DNA from: Streptomyces capillispiralis | GTDB lineage: Bacteria; Actinomycetota; Actinomycetes; Streptomycetales; Streptomycetaceae | DNA: 64,000 nucleotides | Reading direction: 5' to 3' | Assembly (NCBI RefSeq): GCF_007829875.1 | Contig: NZ_VIWV01000001.1 | Span: forward strand, 620,001-684,000 | Part shown: piece after piece, positions 52,327-61,409 of the stretch | Layout: each line of letters starts with the position of its first letter | How positions within the stretch are numbered: position 1 is the first letter of the stretch | The notes under the pieces: model-generated | Seen by the model: only the letters and a program-made list of their open reading frames with translations | Told to the model about the DNA's origin: nothing | Databases searched by the model: none | Position numbers and translations under genes: made by a program

Positions 52327-53481
52327 TCACTCCCCCATCACGAGGCCGTCCTGCGCCGCGCCCCGGCTCAGCACCACGTCCCGGATGCGGTCGCGGACGG
52401 CCCGCACCTCGGCGCCGAGGGCGAGCGCCCGGTTGAGGTCGAGCGCCCGCCCGGCGTCCACGTCGAAGAGCTGCGGGACGAACTCGGCCCGGCTCACCTC
52501 CCAGCGTCCGCCGGGGCGGGACGGCGGGGCGAAGGTGAAGCGGGCCAGGGTGGACTGGTTGCCGCGCGGGTCCGGGAGGCCCTCGTGGTTGGTCATCGCG
52601 CCGGCGATCTGGTCGCCCATGCCGTAGACCACCCAGGTGTCGTTGACCTTCTCGTAGGCCTGCGGGACGTGGGCGTGGGTGCCGAGGATCAGGTCGATGT
52701 CGGGGCGGCCCCCGGTGGCCGAGGCAGTGAGCGAGCGGGCCAGCGCGAGCTGCTGCCGGTCGGGGGCCTCCTGCCATTCGGTGCCCCAGTGCAGCGACAC
52801 GACGACGACGTCCGCTCCGGCCTCGCGGGCCGCTCGCGCGTCGGCGACGATCCGCGCCTCGTCGATCAGGTCGACGGCCCAGGACCGGTCCGGCGGCGGC
52901 GGACTGCCGTTGGTGCCGTAGGTGTAGGCGAGGTGGGCGACCCGCGCCGAGCCCGCGCGCAGCATGGTCGGGGTGCGGGCCTCACCCTCGGTGCGCGCCG
53001 AGCCCGCGTGGCGCACGCCCGCGCGGTCGAGGGCGTCCAGGGTGCGGCGGATGCCCTCGGTGCCGCCGTCCAGGGTGTGGTTGGAGGCGGTGGAGCAGCC
53101 GTCGTAGCCGGTGGCGGCGAGGGCGCGGGCGATCTCGGGCGGGGACTTGAAGAGGGGGTAGCCGGTGTAGTCGCCGCCCGTGCCGTAGATGGTCTCCATG
53201 TGGCACAGCGCCACATCGGCGGAGGCGACTACGGAGCGGACGCCGGAGAGCATCGGCGCGAAGTCGTACCCGGTGCCGCCCGCGTCGTAGTGGGCGCGTT
53301 CGATGACCGAGCTGTGGGGCAGCACGTCGCCGGAGGCGACCAGGGTGAAGGGGCGGGGCCCGGAGGCGGAGGGGGCCGGACGCCCCGGTTCCGGTGGCCG
53401 GTGGTCACGGGCCTGGCAGGCGGCGCCCGCGGCGAGGACGACGGTCAGGGCCAGGGCCACCTGCCGACTGCGTGTGATCAT
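52327..53481 (-). CDS. CapA-family metallophosphatase-like protein, exported
   Basis: A 384-residue protein with a signal sequence (QVALALTVVLAAGAACQA, Cys near 22 possibly lipidated) and a CapA/PGA_cap domain. It shows FTLVASGDVLPHSSV, VALCHMETIYG, GYDGCSTASNHTLDGGTEGI, VVVVSLHWGTEW and LILGTHAHVPQAYE, giving the Asp, Asn/His and HxH metal ligands. In Bacillus CapA takes part in poly-gamma-glutamate capsule export; actinobacterial homologues are solitary with unclear roles. No capB or capC is nearby. Confidence 0.92.
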   Translation of the reverse strand: MITRSRQVALALTVVLAAGAACQARDHRPPEPGRPAPSASGPRPFTLVASGDVLPHSSVIERAHYDAGGTGYDFAPMLSGVRSVVASADVALCHMETIYGTGGDYTGYPLFKSPPEIARALAATGYDGCSTASNHTLDGGTEGIRRTLDALDRAGVRHAGSARTEGEARTPTMLRAGSARVAHLAYTYGTNGSPPPPDRSWAVDLIDEARIVADARAAREAGADVVVVSLHWGTEWQEAPDRQQLALARSLTASATGGRPDIDLILGTHAHVPQAYEKVNDTWVVYGMGDQIAGAMTNHEGLPDPRGNQSTLARFTFAPPSRPGGRWEVSRAEFVPQLFDVDAGRALDLNRALALGAEVRAVRDRIRDVVLSRGAAQDGLVMGE

Positions 53482-53692
53482 CGCTCCACTCCGCTGTAGT
53501 CGTATTTATGGATAAACAGGTAAGAATCACCGTCCCGTCCGTCGCTGTTCCGACACGCCCTTTAGGCCGTCCGGCGTGCGCGAACGACCTCCCCGACCGT
53601 TCGTCGAACCGTTCGTCGACGCGATCGACCGTCCGCCGCACGGTCCTGTGCACGCCCTGTCCCCGCGTGACGACGTGCGCTGCCATACGGCC

Positions 53693-54238
53693 ATGACGGC
53701 CGGAATGACACTCACGAACGGGACGACCGCCGAGCACGAGCTCGCCGCACTGCAACGCGAGCACGGCCGGCCCCTCTTCGCGCTGCTGCTTCGGCTCTGC
53801 GACGGAGACCGGCAGCGCGCGGAGGATCTCGTCCAGGAAACGCTGGTGCGCGCCTGGCAGCACCCCGAGGCCCTGCGCGCCGAGGACTTCGACTCGGTAC
53901 GGCCCTGGCTGCTCACCGTGGGGCGGCGGCTCGCGATCGACGCGCGCCGGGCCCGGCAGGCGCGGCCGGCCGAGGTCGGGGACGCCGTGCTGGAGAACGC
54001 GCGGGTGATCTCCGACCACGCCGAACGGGCCGCCGCGATGCTCGACGTGCGCGAGGCTGTGAAGACCCTCACGCCTGAACACCGTGAAGTCCTGGTGCTC
54101 GTGTACTTCCAGGGGGCGAGTGTGGCGGAAGCGGCGACAGCCCTCGGCATTCCGCCCGGTACCGTGAAGTCCCGCGCGTTCTACGCGCTGCGCGCCCTGC
54201 GCCGGGTGCTTCCCGGATACGCCTCCGACATGCGGTGA
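53693..54238 (+). CDS. ECF RNA-polymerase sigma factor
   Basis: A 181-residue group-4 sigma factor. Region 2 (about 20-85) includes GDRQRAEDLVQETLVRAWQHPEAL and VRPWLLTVGRRLAIDARRAR, region 4 (about 120-175) LTPEHREVLVLVYFQGASVAEAATALGIPPGTVKSRAFYALRAL. It has no extra C-terminal domain. ATG 53693 or 53705 may be the start. Two genes downstream is a ZAS anti-sigma factor that probably holds it inactive until a redox or envelope signal arrives. Confidence 0.92.
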   Translation: MTAGMTLTNGTTAEHELAALQREHGRPLFALLLRLCDGDRQRAEDLVQETLVRAWQHPEALRAEDFDSVRPWLLTVGRRLAIDARRARQARPAEVGDAVLENARVISDHAERAAAMLDVREAVKTLTPEHREVLVLVYFQGASVAEAATALGIPPGTVKSRAFYALRALRRVLPGYASDMR

Positions 54239-54372
54239 AACCGACCGCCGGGTCAAACCTCCGTAAAGCGCCTTGCCGACCACCCCGGTTGAGTAATCGG
54301 CTGTCCTCATCCGTGTTCCGGACCGGGGGCCCGGGTTCGGGCGACGCACGCACCGGAGGAAGGCAGGAAGGG

Positions 54373-54894
54373 ATGCTGCACAGAGGTCGAGAGAGCACGG
54401 ACGGCACCGGTGACGGTGAACTGACCGTCCCCATGGCCTGGTTGTACGCCGAGTACATCGCGGACGAGCTGCTGCGCAGCGGCGACCTCATGCCGCCGAC
54501 GTCCTTCGAGTTCCGCGCCGGACGGGACGCGCTGGCGCTGACCGTCTTCCTGTCCGACACCGACGGCGAGCTGTCCGGCATCCGGGTGGTCACCCAGCTG
54601 GAGACCTGGCTGTCCCTGACCGCGTACGACCAGCCGTGGCAGGAGTGGGTGGAGCAGCGCCTGGCCGGTCTCGCCGCGGACGCCGCCGCGGCCGGCCGGA
54701 CCGCGCCGGACCCGGACCTGGAACTGGCCCGCGGGGCATGGCGCTGGCTGCGCGAGACGGAGCTGCTGGCACCCGATCTGAACGCGGTGCCGGGCGGCGG
54801 CGCGCCGGGCGGCGAGGACGAGGGACCCAAGGTGTGGACACCGGCCTGGCAGCTCGGGCTGCCGCTCGGCCACCTCGCCATCCACCTCTTCTGA
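54373..54894 (+). CDS. Conserved hypothetical protein between sigma and anti-sigma genes
   Basis: A 173-residue soluble protein with no TM and no motif that I recognise. It is rich in acidic and aromatic residues (WLYAEYIADELLRSGD, TQLETWLSLTAYDQPWQEWVEQRL). ATG 54373 has GGAAGG upstream; the longer frame overlapping the sigma gene stop is less likely. Its position between an ECF sigma factor gene and the ZAS gene suggests that it belongs to the same regulatory unit. Confidence 0.8.
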   Translation: MLHRGRESTDGTGDGELTVPMAWLYAEYIADELLRSGDLMPPTSFEFRAGRDALALTVFLSDTDGELSGIRVVTQLETWLSLTAYDQPWQEWVEQRLAGLAADAAAAGRTAPDPDLELARGAWRWLRETELLAPDLNAVPGGGAPGGEDEGPKVWTPAWQLGLPLGHLAIHLF

Positions 54895-55046
54895 TCCTTC
54901 GCGGAACCCGGACCAATCCGCGGGCCGGAGGGCTCCGAATCCTTTGGTCACGATTCGGCACGTGGCTTGAGTGAATCGGCTGCCTGGTGCGTACCGGTGG
55001 GAGCAAGGAGTAACCCCACCCACACCCAACGGCACGAGGATGCGGC

Positions 55047-55700
55047 ATGAGGTCCCTGGAAAGGCACCGCGACGTCGGCGCGTACGCGCTCGGCGTGCTG
55101 GACGAGGCGGACGCCTTCCGCTTCGAGGACCACCTCACGGAGTGCCCTCGCTGCACCGTCCAGGTGACCGAATTCGGCCCTGCGGCACGGCAGTTGATGC
55201 TGTACCGCAGCTCCACCCCACGGCTGGTGCAGCCGCTGGCCGAGCCCGGTCCGCGGATGCTGGACCGGCTGCTGTCGCAGGTGGCCGCCCGCCGTCGCGC
55301 GGGGCGCCGCCGGCTGCTGTCGGCGCTGGCCGCCTCGGTGGTGCTCGCGGTGTCCGCGTCGGCGGTCGCGCTGGTGGCCGAGGACGGCGGCACGGGCGCC
55401 GTGAGCATCGCGGCGACCGACGAGTGGTCCGGGGTGTGGGCGCAGGTGACCACCGAGGACGCGGCCTGGGGCACCCTGGTGGAGCTGAAGGTCAAGGACG
55501 GCGCCGGTCCGCGCGCCTGCCGGCTGGTGGTGGTCGGCCGTGACGGGTCCGAGGAGACCGTGACCACCTGGGGCGTGCCCCGTCACGACGCCCGCCCCCA
55601 CACGATGCTGGGCGGATCCGCCCTGCACACCGACAGGATCGCCCGCTTCGAGGTGCGCACGGCGGACGGCGAGCACCTGGTGACGCTGACACCGCCGTGA
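55047..55700 (+). CDS. Anti-sigma factor with zinc-finger (ZAS) domain
   Basis: A 217-residue membrane anti-sigma factor. The ZAS domain has a His in ERHRDVGAYALGVLDE and HLTECPRC (H-x3-C-x2-C near 30-36). One TM (LLSALAASVVLAVSASAVALVA, about 90-112) is followed by an extracytoplasmic RskA-like beta domain (WSGVWAQVTTEDAAWGTLVELKV). It would sequester the ECF sigma encoded two genes upstream. The ATG lies 152 nt after the preceding stop. Confidence 0.9.
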   Translation: MRSLERHRDVGAYALGVLDEADAFRFEDHLTECPRCTVQVTEFGPAARQLMLYRSSTPRLVQPLAEPGPRMLDRLLSQVAARRRAGRRRLLSALAASVVLAVSASAVALVAEDGGTGAVSIAATDEWSGVWAQVTTEDAAWGTLVELKVKDGAGPRACRLVVVGRDGSEETVTTWGVPRHDARPHTMLGGSALHTDRIARFEVRTADGEHLVTLTPP

Positions 55701-55720
55701 ACCGGAAGGGACCGCCGAAG

Positions 55721-56584
55721 TCACTTCAGCAGGCGGGAGAGCCTGCGGTCGGCGAGGGGCTTCCCGCCGGTCTGGCAGGTCGGGCAGTACTGCAGCGAGG
55801 AGTCGCTGAAGGAGACCTCGCGGACGGTGTCCCCGCACACCGGGCAGGCCTCGCCGGTGCGGCCGTGCACCCGCAGTCCGCTCTTCTTCTCGGCCTTCAG
55901 CCGTCCCGCCGCGAGCCCGCGGGAGCGTTCCACCGCCTCGGTGAGCGTGCCGCGCAGGGCCCGGTACAGCCGTGCGGTCTCCTCCGGGGTGAGGGAGGCG
56001 GCGCGTGCGAAGGGGGACATGCGGGCCGCGTGGAGGATCTCGTCGCTGTAGGCGTTCCCCACACCCGCGATCAGGCCCTGGTCGCGCAGGGCGCCCTTGA
56101 GCTGCCGCCGCTCCCCCGACAGCAGCTCGGCCAGGCGCCGCTCGTCGAAGTCGTCGGCCAGCGGGTCCGGGCCCAGCCGGGCGACGCCCGGGACCTCCTT
56201 CGGATCCGCCACGACGTACACCGCGAGCCGCTTCTGCGTGCCGGCCTCGGTCAGGTCGAAGCCCGCGCCGGTCTCCAGGGCGACGCGCAGGGCGAGCGGG
56301 CCCTTGCCGGGGCGGGGCGGTCCGCTGGGCAGCCGGTCCTTCCAGTGCAGCCAGCCCGCCCGGGCCAGATGGGTGACGAGGTGCGGCCCGCCGTCCGTCT
56401 CCAGGCCGAGGAACTTGCCGTACCGGCGCACGGCGGTCACCTCGCGGCCCTCGACGGCCGTGAGCGGCGGGTCGTAGGTCTTCAGAACGCTGATCGCCAC
56501 GGGCAGCACCCGGACGATCTCGTGGCCGGCCAGGTGCTCGGAGAGGAAGTCCTTGAGCGCCTCGACCTCGGGGAGTTCCGGCAT
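55721..56584 (-). CDS. Fpg/Nei-family DNA glycosylase
   Basis: A 287-residue base-excision-repair enzyme. MPELPEVEAL provides the catalytic Pro2 and Glu3. A helix-two-turn-helix segment (LKGALRDQGLIAGVGNAYSDEILHAARMSPF) and a C-terminal four-Cys zinc finger (CPVCGDTVREV and YCPTCQTGG) complete the family plan. The VHGRTGEACPVCG context fits Nei-type actinobacterial enzymes at least as well as Fpg, so exact lesion preference is open. It is convergent with the anti-sigma gene. Confidence 0.93.
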   Translation of the reverse strand: MPELPEVEALKDFLSEHLAGHEIVRVLPVAISVLKTYDPPLTAVEGREVTAVRRYGKFLGLETDGGPHLVTHLARAGWLHWKDRLPSGPPRPGKGPLALRVALETGAGFDLTEAGTQKRLAVYVVADPKEVPGVARLGPDPLADDFDERRLAELLSGERRQLKGALRDQGLIAGVGNAYSDEILHAARMSPFARAASLTPEETARLYRALRGTLTEAVERSRGLAAGRLKAEKKSGLRVHGRTGEACPVCGDTVREVSFSDSSLQYCPTCQTGGKPLADRRLSRLLK

Positions 56585-56615
56585 ACGTCCAGAGTGCCAC
56601 CGGGTGCCCACGCGG

Positions 56616-58700
56616 TCAGGCCGTGTCGGACCCCTTGGCGACCAGGAACTCGCTCCACACGCACTTGCCGCCGCCGCGCGCCTCCACGCCCCACGCGTCG
56701 GTGAGCGTCTCGACCAGCAGCAGGCCCCGGCCGGAGACGCCCGACTCCCCCGCCTCACGGCGTCGCGGCAGGGCGCTGGAGGAGTCCTCGACCTCCACCC
56801 GCACGCGCCGCTCGCTGCCGGTGGTGACCCTGAGGGTGACCACCGCGGATCCCTCGGTGTGCATCAGGACGTTGGTGATCATCTCGTCGGCGACCAGCAC
56901 GATCTCGTCGGCCCGGTCCGCCGCGCCCCAGCCCGCGACCGCGGTGCGGATCAGCCGGCGGGTGTCGGAGAGCGCCTCGGGGTCACCGGGAGGGACGTGC
57001 CGCGTGAGCCGGCCGCCCGGACGCGGGCTGTCCGAGACGCGGCGGCGCAGCACGAGCAGCGCCACGTCGTCGTCGCAGCCCCGCTCCTCGGCCACCTCGA
57101 TGAGCCGGTCGGCGAGGTCACGCACGTCGTCGGGGCCGGCCTCGACCAGCGCGGACAGGGCCTCCATGCCGTCGTCGAGGTCGGCGCCGGGCCGCTCGAC
57201 GAGGCCGTCGGTGCACAGCAGCAGGGTGTCGCCGGGGTCGAGCTCTATCGTGCCGACCGGGTAGTCGAGCCGGCCGAAGTCCGCCGACAGGCCGAGCGGC
57301 AGTCCGCCGGGCACGAGGACCCGGTGGCAGGAGCCGTCGGTGCGGCGCACCAGCGGGTCGATGTGACCGGCCCGGACCGTCTGGAGCACACCGGTGGCCA
57401 GGTCTGCCTCGGCGTAGAGGCAGGTCGCGGAGCGGTCGGTGTCGAGTTCGTGCAGGAAGACGGAGGCGCGGGCCATCACGGTGGCGGGCGGGTGGCCCTC
57501 GGCGGCGTAGGCGCGCAGCACGATGCGCAGCTGCCCCATGACGGCGGCGGCGTGCGTGTCGTGGCCCTGGACGTCACCGATGACGGCGCCGACCCGGCCC
57601 CCGGGCAGCGGGATCAGGTCGTACCAGTCACCGCCGATGTCCCGGCCGACGGAGCCGCCGATGGTGGCGGCCCGGTAGCGCACGGCGAGGTCGGCGCCGG
57701 AGACGCTGGGGATGGTGCGCGGCAGCATGGCCTGCTGCAGGCCCTGGGCGAGGTCCATCTCCTGCTCGTAGAACATCGCGCGCTGGAGGCTCTGGGAGAT
57801 GCTGCTGCCCAGGGCGACCAGGATGTTGCGCTCCTCGGCGGAGAAGCCGCGCCGGTCGTTGTAGAGCAGGCCCATGGCGCCGATGGGGCGGGCCTGGACG
57901 ATGAGCGGCAGATAGGCCGCCGAGGTGATGTCCAGTCCCGTGATGCCCTGCCACAGCTTCGGGTAGCGCTCGGCGAACTCCTCCGGGGACTCGATGAAGC
58001 AGGGGCTGAGGGTGCGCACCGCCTCGCTCATCGGGTACGCCTCGTCGATCCCGGTGACTTCGGTGCCCGGCACGAAGCTGTCCTCGGGTCCCTCGGCGAT
58101 GAGCCGGATCCGCCCGGCCTCGACCAGCCCCATGACGAGGCTGGTGGCGCCCAGATGGGTGAGGCCGTGGGTGTCCTTGAGGACGTCGATGACGTCCTGC
58201 ACGGTCCGGGCGTGGGCCAGGGCGGCGGTGGTGAGCTGGACGACGTTGGTCTGCTGGCGGCGGGCGGCCTGCTCGCGCCGGGCCTCGCTGTCGTCCAGTT
58301 CCTCGGTGGCGTCCCGGACGATGCCGATGATGCGGCAGGGCTTCCCGGTCTCGTCCCGGCGGATGTACCCCTGGGTGTGGGTCCAGCGCAGGGTGCCGTC
58401 GCGGCAGCGGACGCGGAAGTAGGCGCCGTAGTTCTCGCTGCCGTCCTTCAGCGCGTTCGAGACCACGGTGTCCAGGCGCCGGGCCTCGCCGGACGGCACC
58501 CGGCTCCCCAGGCTCTCGGGGTGGTCGTCGTACTCGTCGGGGCGCAGGTCGAAGATCTCGTGCGCCTGCGCGTCCATCTGCATCACCCCGGCGTCCAGGT
58601 CCCAGTCGAAGCTGCCCATGCGGTTGAGCGCCAGGATCGGATCCGGGTGGTCCGGCCAGTCGTCCGGGAGTGACAGGGGGCTCGCTCCCCGATCAGCCAT
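56616..58700 (-). CDS. SpoIIE-family PP2C phosphatase with PAS, GAF and HATPase domains
   Basis: A 694-residue signalling protein in four parts: PAS (about 28-135, RMGSFDWDLDAGVMQMD), GAF (about 160-315), PP2C/SpoIIE phosphatase (about 335-550, GRDIGGDWYDLIPLPGGRVGAVIGDVQGHD and LLLCTDGLVERPG) and an anti-sigma-type HATPase_c (about 560-690, VADEMITNVLMHTEG and GRGLLLVETL). It may both dephosphorylate an anti-anti-sigma factor and bind a sigma factor of the SigB/SigF group. It is divergent from the lipase-maturation gene. No partner STAS gene is nearby. Confidence 0.93.
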   Translation of the reverse strand: MADRGASPLSLPDDWPDHPDPILALNRMGSFDWDLDAGVMQMDAQAHEIFDLRPDEYDDHPESLGSRVPSGEARRLDTVVSNALKDGSENYGAYFRVRCRDGTLRWTHTQGYIRRDETGKPCRIIGIVRDATEELDDSEARREQAARRQQTNVVQLTTAALAHARTVQDVIDVLKDTHGLTHLGATSLVMGLVEAGRIRLIAEGPEDSFVPGTEVTGIDEAYPMSEAVRTLSPCFIESPEEFAERYPKLWQGITGLDITSAAYLPLIVQARPIGAMGLLYNDRRGFSAEERNILVALGSSISQSLQRAMFYEQEMDLAQGLQQAMLPRTIPSVSGADLAVRYRAATIGGSVGRDIGGDWYDLIPLPGGRVGAVIGDVQGHDTHAAAVMGQLRIVLRAYAAEGHPPATVMARASVFLHELDTDRSATCLYAEADLATGVLQTVRAGHIDPLVRRTDGSCHRVLVPGGLPLGLSADFGRLDYPVGTIELDPGDTLLLCTDGLVERPGADLDDGMEALSALVEAGPDDVRDLADRLIEVAEERGCDDDVALLVLRRRVSDSPRPGGRLTRHVPPGDPEALSDTRRLIRTAVAGWGAADRADEIVLVADEMITNVLMHTEGSAVVTLRVTTGSERRVRVEVEDSSSALPRRREAGESGVSGRGLLLVETLTDAWGVEARGGGKCVWSEFLVAKGSDTA

Positions 58701-58849
58701 GGCTTCACCATGCCAGGATTCGCGTGATTCCTCGACCGCTGGAGCCGATCCCTGCCCGCTTCCGCGCCGGGGTTGCACGGGCGCCGCCCGGTGGTACACG
58801 GAGAGTCACGGGGTCCGGCCGGGACGTCCGGAGGAGGGAGCGCACGGCC

Positions 58850-60271
58850 GTGGAGTGGTTCACCGCATCCGACTACTGGCTGAGCCGGCTGGTCTTCCAG
58901 CGGGCGCTGGCCGGCCTGTACCTGGTCGGCTTCCTGACGGCGGCGCTGCAGTTCCGTGCGCTGATCGGCGAGCGCGGCATGCTGCCGGTGCCGCGGTTCG
59001 TGGAGCGGGTGCCGCTGCGGCGGTCGCCGAGCCTGTTCCAGCTGCACTACTCCGACCGGTTCTTCGCGGGCTGCGCCTGGGCGGGCTGCGCGGTGTCGGC
59101 GGCGCTGCTCGCGGGGCTGGACTCGCTGCTGCCGCTGTGGGGCGGGATGCTGCTGTGGCTGGTGCCGTGGGCGCTGTACCTGTCGATCGTGAACGTCGGG
59201 CAGACCTGGTACGCGTTCGGCTGGGAGTCGCTGCTGCTGGAGGTCGGTTTCCTCGCCGTGTTCCTCGGCAACGACGAGGTGGGCCCGCCGGTCGTCGTGC
59301 TGTTCCTGCTGCGGTGGATCCTGTTCCGGGTGGAGTTCGGGGCGGGGCTGATCAAGATGCGCGGCGACGAGTGCTGGCGGAAGCTGACCTGCCTGGACCA
59401 CCACCACGAGACGCAGCCGATGCCCGGACCGCTGAGCTGGTTCTTCCACCATCTGCCGAAGCCGCTGCACCGGGTCGAGGTGGCCGCGAACCACGTCACC
59501 CAGCTCGTGCTCCCGTTCCTGCTGTTCACCCCGCAGCCGGTCGCCACGGCCGCCGCCTCGCTGATGATCGTCACCCAGCTGTGGCTGGTGCTCTCCGGGA
59601 ACTTCGCCTGGCTGAACTGGATCACGATCGTGCTGGCCCTGTCGGCGGTCCGGTTCCCGGCCGATCCGCCCGCGGTGCCCGGGGCGCCGCTGTGGTACGT
59701 GGTGGTCGTCCTCGCGGTGTCCGCGCTGCTGCTGGCCCTGTCCCACCGGCCGGTCCGCAACATGCTCTCCCGCCGGCAGGTGATGAACCGCTCCTTCGAC
59801 CCGCTGCACCTGGTGAACACCTACGGCGCGTTCGGCAGCGTCAGCCGGATCCGGTACGAGGTGGTCGTCGAGGGCACGGCGGACGAGGCGCCCCGGAAGG
59901 ACTCCGACTGGCGGGAGTACGAGTTCAAGGGCAAGCCGGGTGATCCGCGGCGCTGGCCGCGCCAGTTCGCGCCGTACCATCTGCGGCTGGACTGGCTGAT
60001 GTGGTTCGCCGCGCTGTCACCGGCCTACGCCGGGCCGTGGTTCGGCGCGCTGGTGGAGCGGCTGCTGGAGAACGACCGCGACACGCTGCGGCTGCTGCGC
60101 CGCTCCCCGTTCCCCGCGGACGCGCCGCCCCGGCACATCCGCGCCCGCCTGTTCCGCTACCGCTACACGACGTGGCGGGAGCTGCGGGAGACGGGCGCGT
60201 GCTGGGAGCGGACGTACGTGCGGGAGTTCCTGCCGCCGACCCGGCTGGCGGGGGCGGCTCAGAGGCGGTAG
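58850..60271 (+). CDS. Lipase-maturation-factor-family membrane protein
   Basis: A 473-residue protein with about 8-9 TMs in the first 350 residues and a soluble C-terminal domain. Family landmarks are WLSRLVFQRALAGLYLVGFLTA, WLVPWALYLSIVNVGQTWYAFGWESLLLEVGFLA, RVEFGAGLIKMRGDECWRKLTCLDHHHETQP and NTYGAFGSVSRIRYEVVVEG. These proteins act in the secretory pathway of vertebrate lipases; bacterial roles are unknown. GTG start with GGAGGAGGGAG 9 nt upstream. The last 13 nt overlap the convergent amidohydrolase gene. Confidence 0.92.
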   Translation: MEWFTASDYWLSRLVFQRALAGLYLVGFLTAALQFRALIGERGMLPVPRFVERVPLRRSPSLFQLHYSDRFFAGCAWAGCAVSAALLAGLDSLLPLWGGMLLWLVPWALYLSIVNVGQTWYAFGWESLLLEVGFLAVFLGNDEVGPPVVVLFLLRWILFRVEFGAGLIKMRGDECWRKLTCLDHHHETQPMPGPLSWFFHHLPKPLHRVEVAANHVTQLVLPFLLFTPQPVATAAASLMIVTQLWLVLSGNFAWLNWITIVLALSAVRFPADPPAVPGAPLWYVVVVLAVSALLLALSHRPVRNMLSRRQVMNRSFDPLHLVNTYGAFGSVSRIRYEVVVEGTADEAPRKDSDWREYEFKGKPGDPRRWPRQFAPYHLRLDWLMWFAALSPAYAGPWFGALVERLLENDRDTLRLLRRSPFPADAPPRHIRARLFRYRYTTWRELRETGACWERTYVREFLPPTRLAGAAQRR

Positions 60272-61098
60272 ACGCGGGTGGCGGTGGTCTCGAAGAGCCG
60301 GCGGCGTTCGGGGCCGGAGAGCTGCCCGGTCAGCTCTCGGGCGGCGGCGAGGACGTCGCCGTAGCCCGCCGCCAGGGTGCACACCGGCCAGTCGGAGCCG
60401 AACATCAGCCGGCCGGGCCCGAAGGCGTCCAGCACGACGTCGGCGTACGGGCGCAGGCCGTCGACGCTCCAGGCGACCGGGTCGGCCTCGGTGACCAGGC
60501 CGGAGAGCTTGCACACCGTGTTGGGCAGGGCGGCGAGGGCACGGACGGCGGACGCCCACGGTTCGAGCGCGCCCGAGGCGACGGGGGGTTTGCCGGCGTG
60601 GTCGAGGACGAAGGTGAGGCCGGGCAGCGCGGCGGCCGCCGCGGCGCACGCCGGGAGCTGGTGCGGCAGCACCACCAGGTCGTACACGAGTCCCGCGGCG
60701 GCGACGGCGGCCAGCCCGCGCCGCACGTCGGGGCGCAGCAGCCAGCGGGGGTCCGCTTCGCCCTGGACCTGGTGGCGGACGCCCTTCAGATACCGTCCGC
60801 CGGGCAGGTCCCGCAGCCGGGCCAGTTCGTCGGCGAGGTCGGGGCGGGTGAGGTCGGCCCATCCGACGACGCCGGCGACCAGGGAGTGGTCCTCGGCGAG
60901 GGCGAGCAGTTCGGGGGTCTCCCCGGGGACGGTGACGGTCTGCACCAGGACGGTGCGGTCGACGCCGGCCGCGGCCGCCTCGGGGGCCAGGTCGGCGAGG
61001 GTGAAGTCCCGTCGCAGGGCCGCCAGTCGGGGCCCGGTGATCCAGTCCTGGTCGCGGACGGCCAGGTCCCACACGTGGTGGTGCGCGTCGACGGTCAC
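60259..61098 (-). CDS. Amidohydrolase-2 family lactonase, probable L-fucono-lactonase
   Basis: A 279-residue TIM-barrel hydrolase. VDAHHHVWDL is the HxH metal pair at the N-terminus, YLKGVRHQVQGEADPRWL, FVLDHAGKPP and MFGSDWPVC carry later conserved residues. It would open the sugar lactone made by the dehydrogenase encoded two genes upstream. It is the last gene of a five-gene run on the minus strand, with its GTG overlapping the mutarotase stop by 4 nt. Substrate (L-fuconolactone or similar) is inferred from the operon. Confidence 0.88.
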   Translation of the reverse strand: MTVDAHHHVWDLAVRDQDWITGPRLAALRRDFTLADLAPEAAAAGVDRTVLVQTVTVPGETPELLALAEDHSLVAGVVGWADLTRPDLADELARLRDLPGGRYLKGVRHQVQGEADPRWLLRPDVRRGLAAVAAAGLVYDLVVLPHQLPACAAAAAALPGLTFVLDHAGKPPVASGALEPWASAVRALAALPNTVCKLSGLVTEADPVAWSVDGLRPYADVVLDAFGPGRLMFGSDWPVCTLAAGYGDVLAAARELTGQLSGPERRRLFETTATRVYRL

Positions 61099-61409
61099 GG
61101 CAGCTCCCACACGACGGGCAGGCCCGCGTCGGCGCCCGCGCCCGAGTAGTCGTGGACGGTGTCCAGGAGCGCGGCCATCCGGGACTGCCAGGCGACGTTG
61201 ACCGGCAGCCGCTCCAGTTCGGCGAGCAGCCGGGCGTAGTCCTCGCACTCCAGCACGTGGAAGAGGTGCGTGCCGCTGCGGTGGATGGTCCACGAGGTGG
61301 CCCCGGCGGCGCGGATCGCGGCGGTGAGTTCCCCGGGGACCTCGCGGTGGGCGGCCTCGTACGCGGCGATCGCGTCGGGGCGGACGGTGGTGTGCAGGGC
61401 GACTCTCAT
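61095..61409 (-). CDS. L-rhamnose/L-fucose mutarotase-family protein
   Basis: A 104-residue ferredoxin-like-fold protein of the rhamnose mutarotase (RhaM/DUF718) group: RVALHTTVRPDAIAAYEAAHREVPGELTAAIRAAGATSWTIHRSGTHLFHVLECEDY, followed by LERLPVNVAWQSRM. The conserved His in YEAAH fits the active site. It speeds exchange of sugar anomers so that the beta form reaches the dehydrogenase. It overlaps both flanking genes by 4 nt. Confidence 0.9.
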   Translation of the reverse strand: MRVALHTTVRPDAIAAYEAAHREVPGELTAAIRAAGATSWTIHRSGTHLFHVLECEDYARLLAELERLPVNVAWQSRMAALLDTVHDYSGAGADAGLPVVWELP

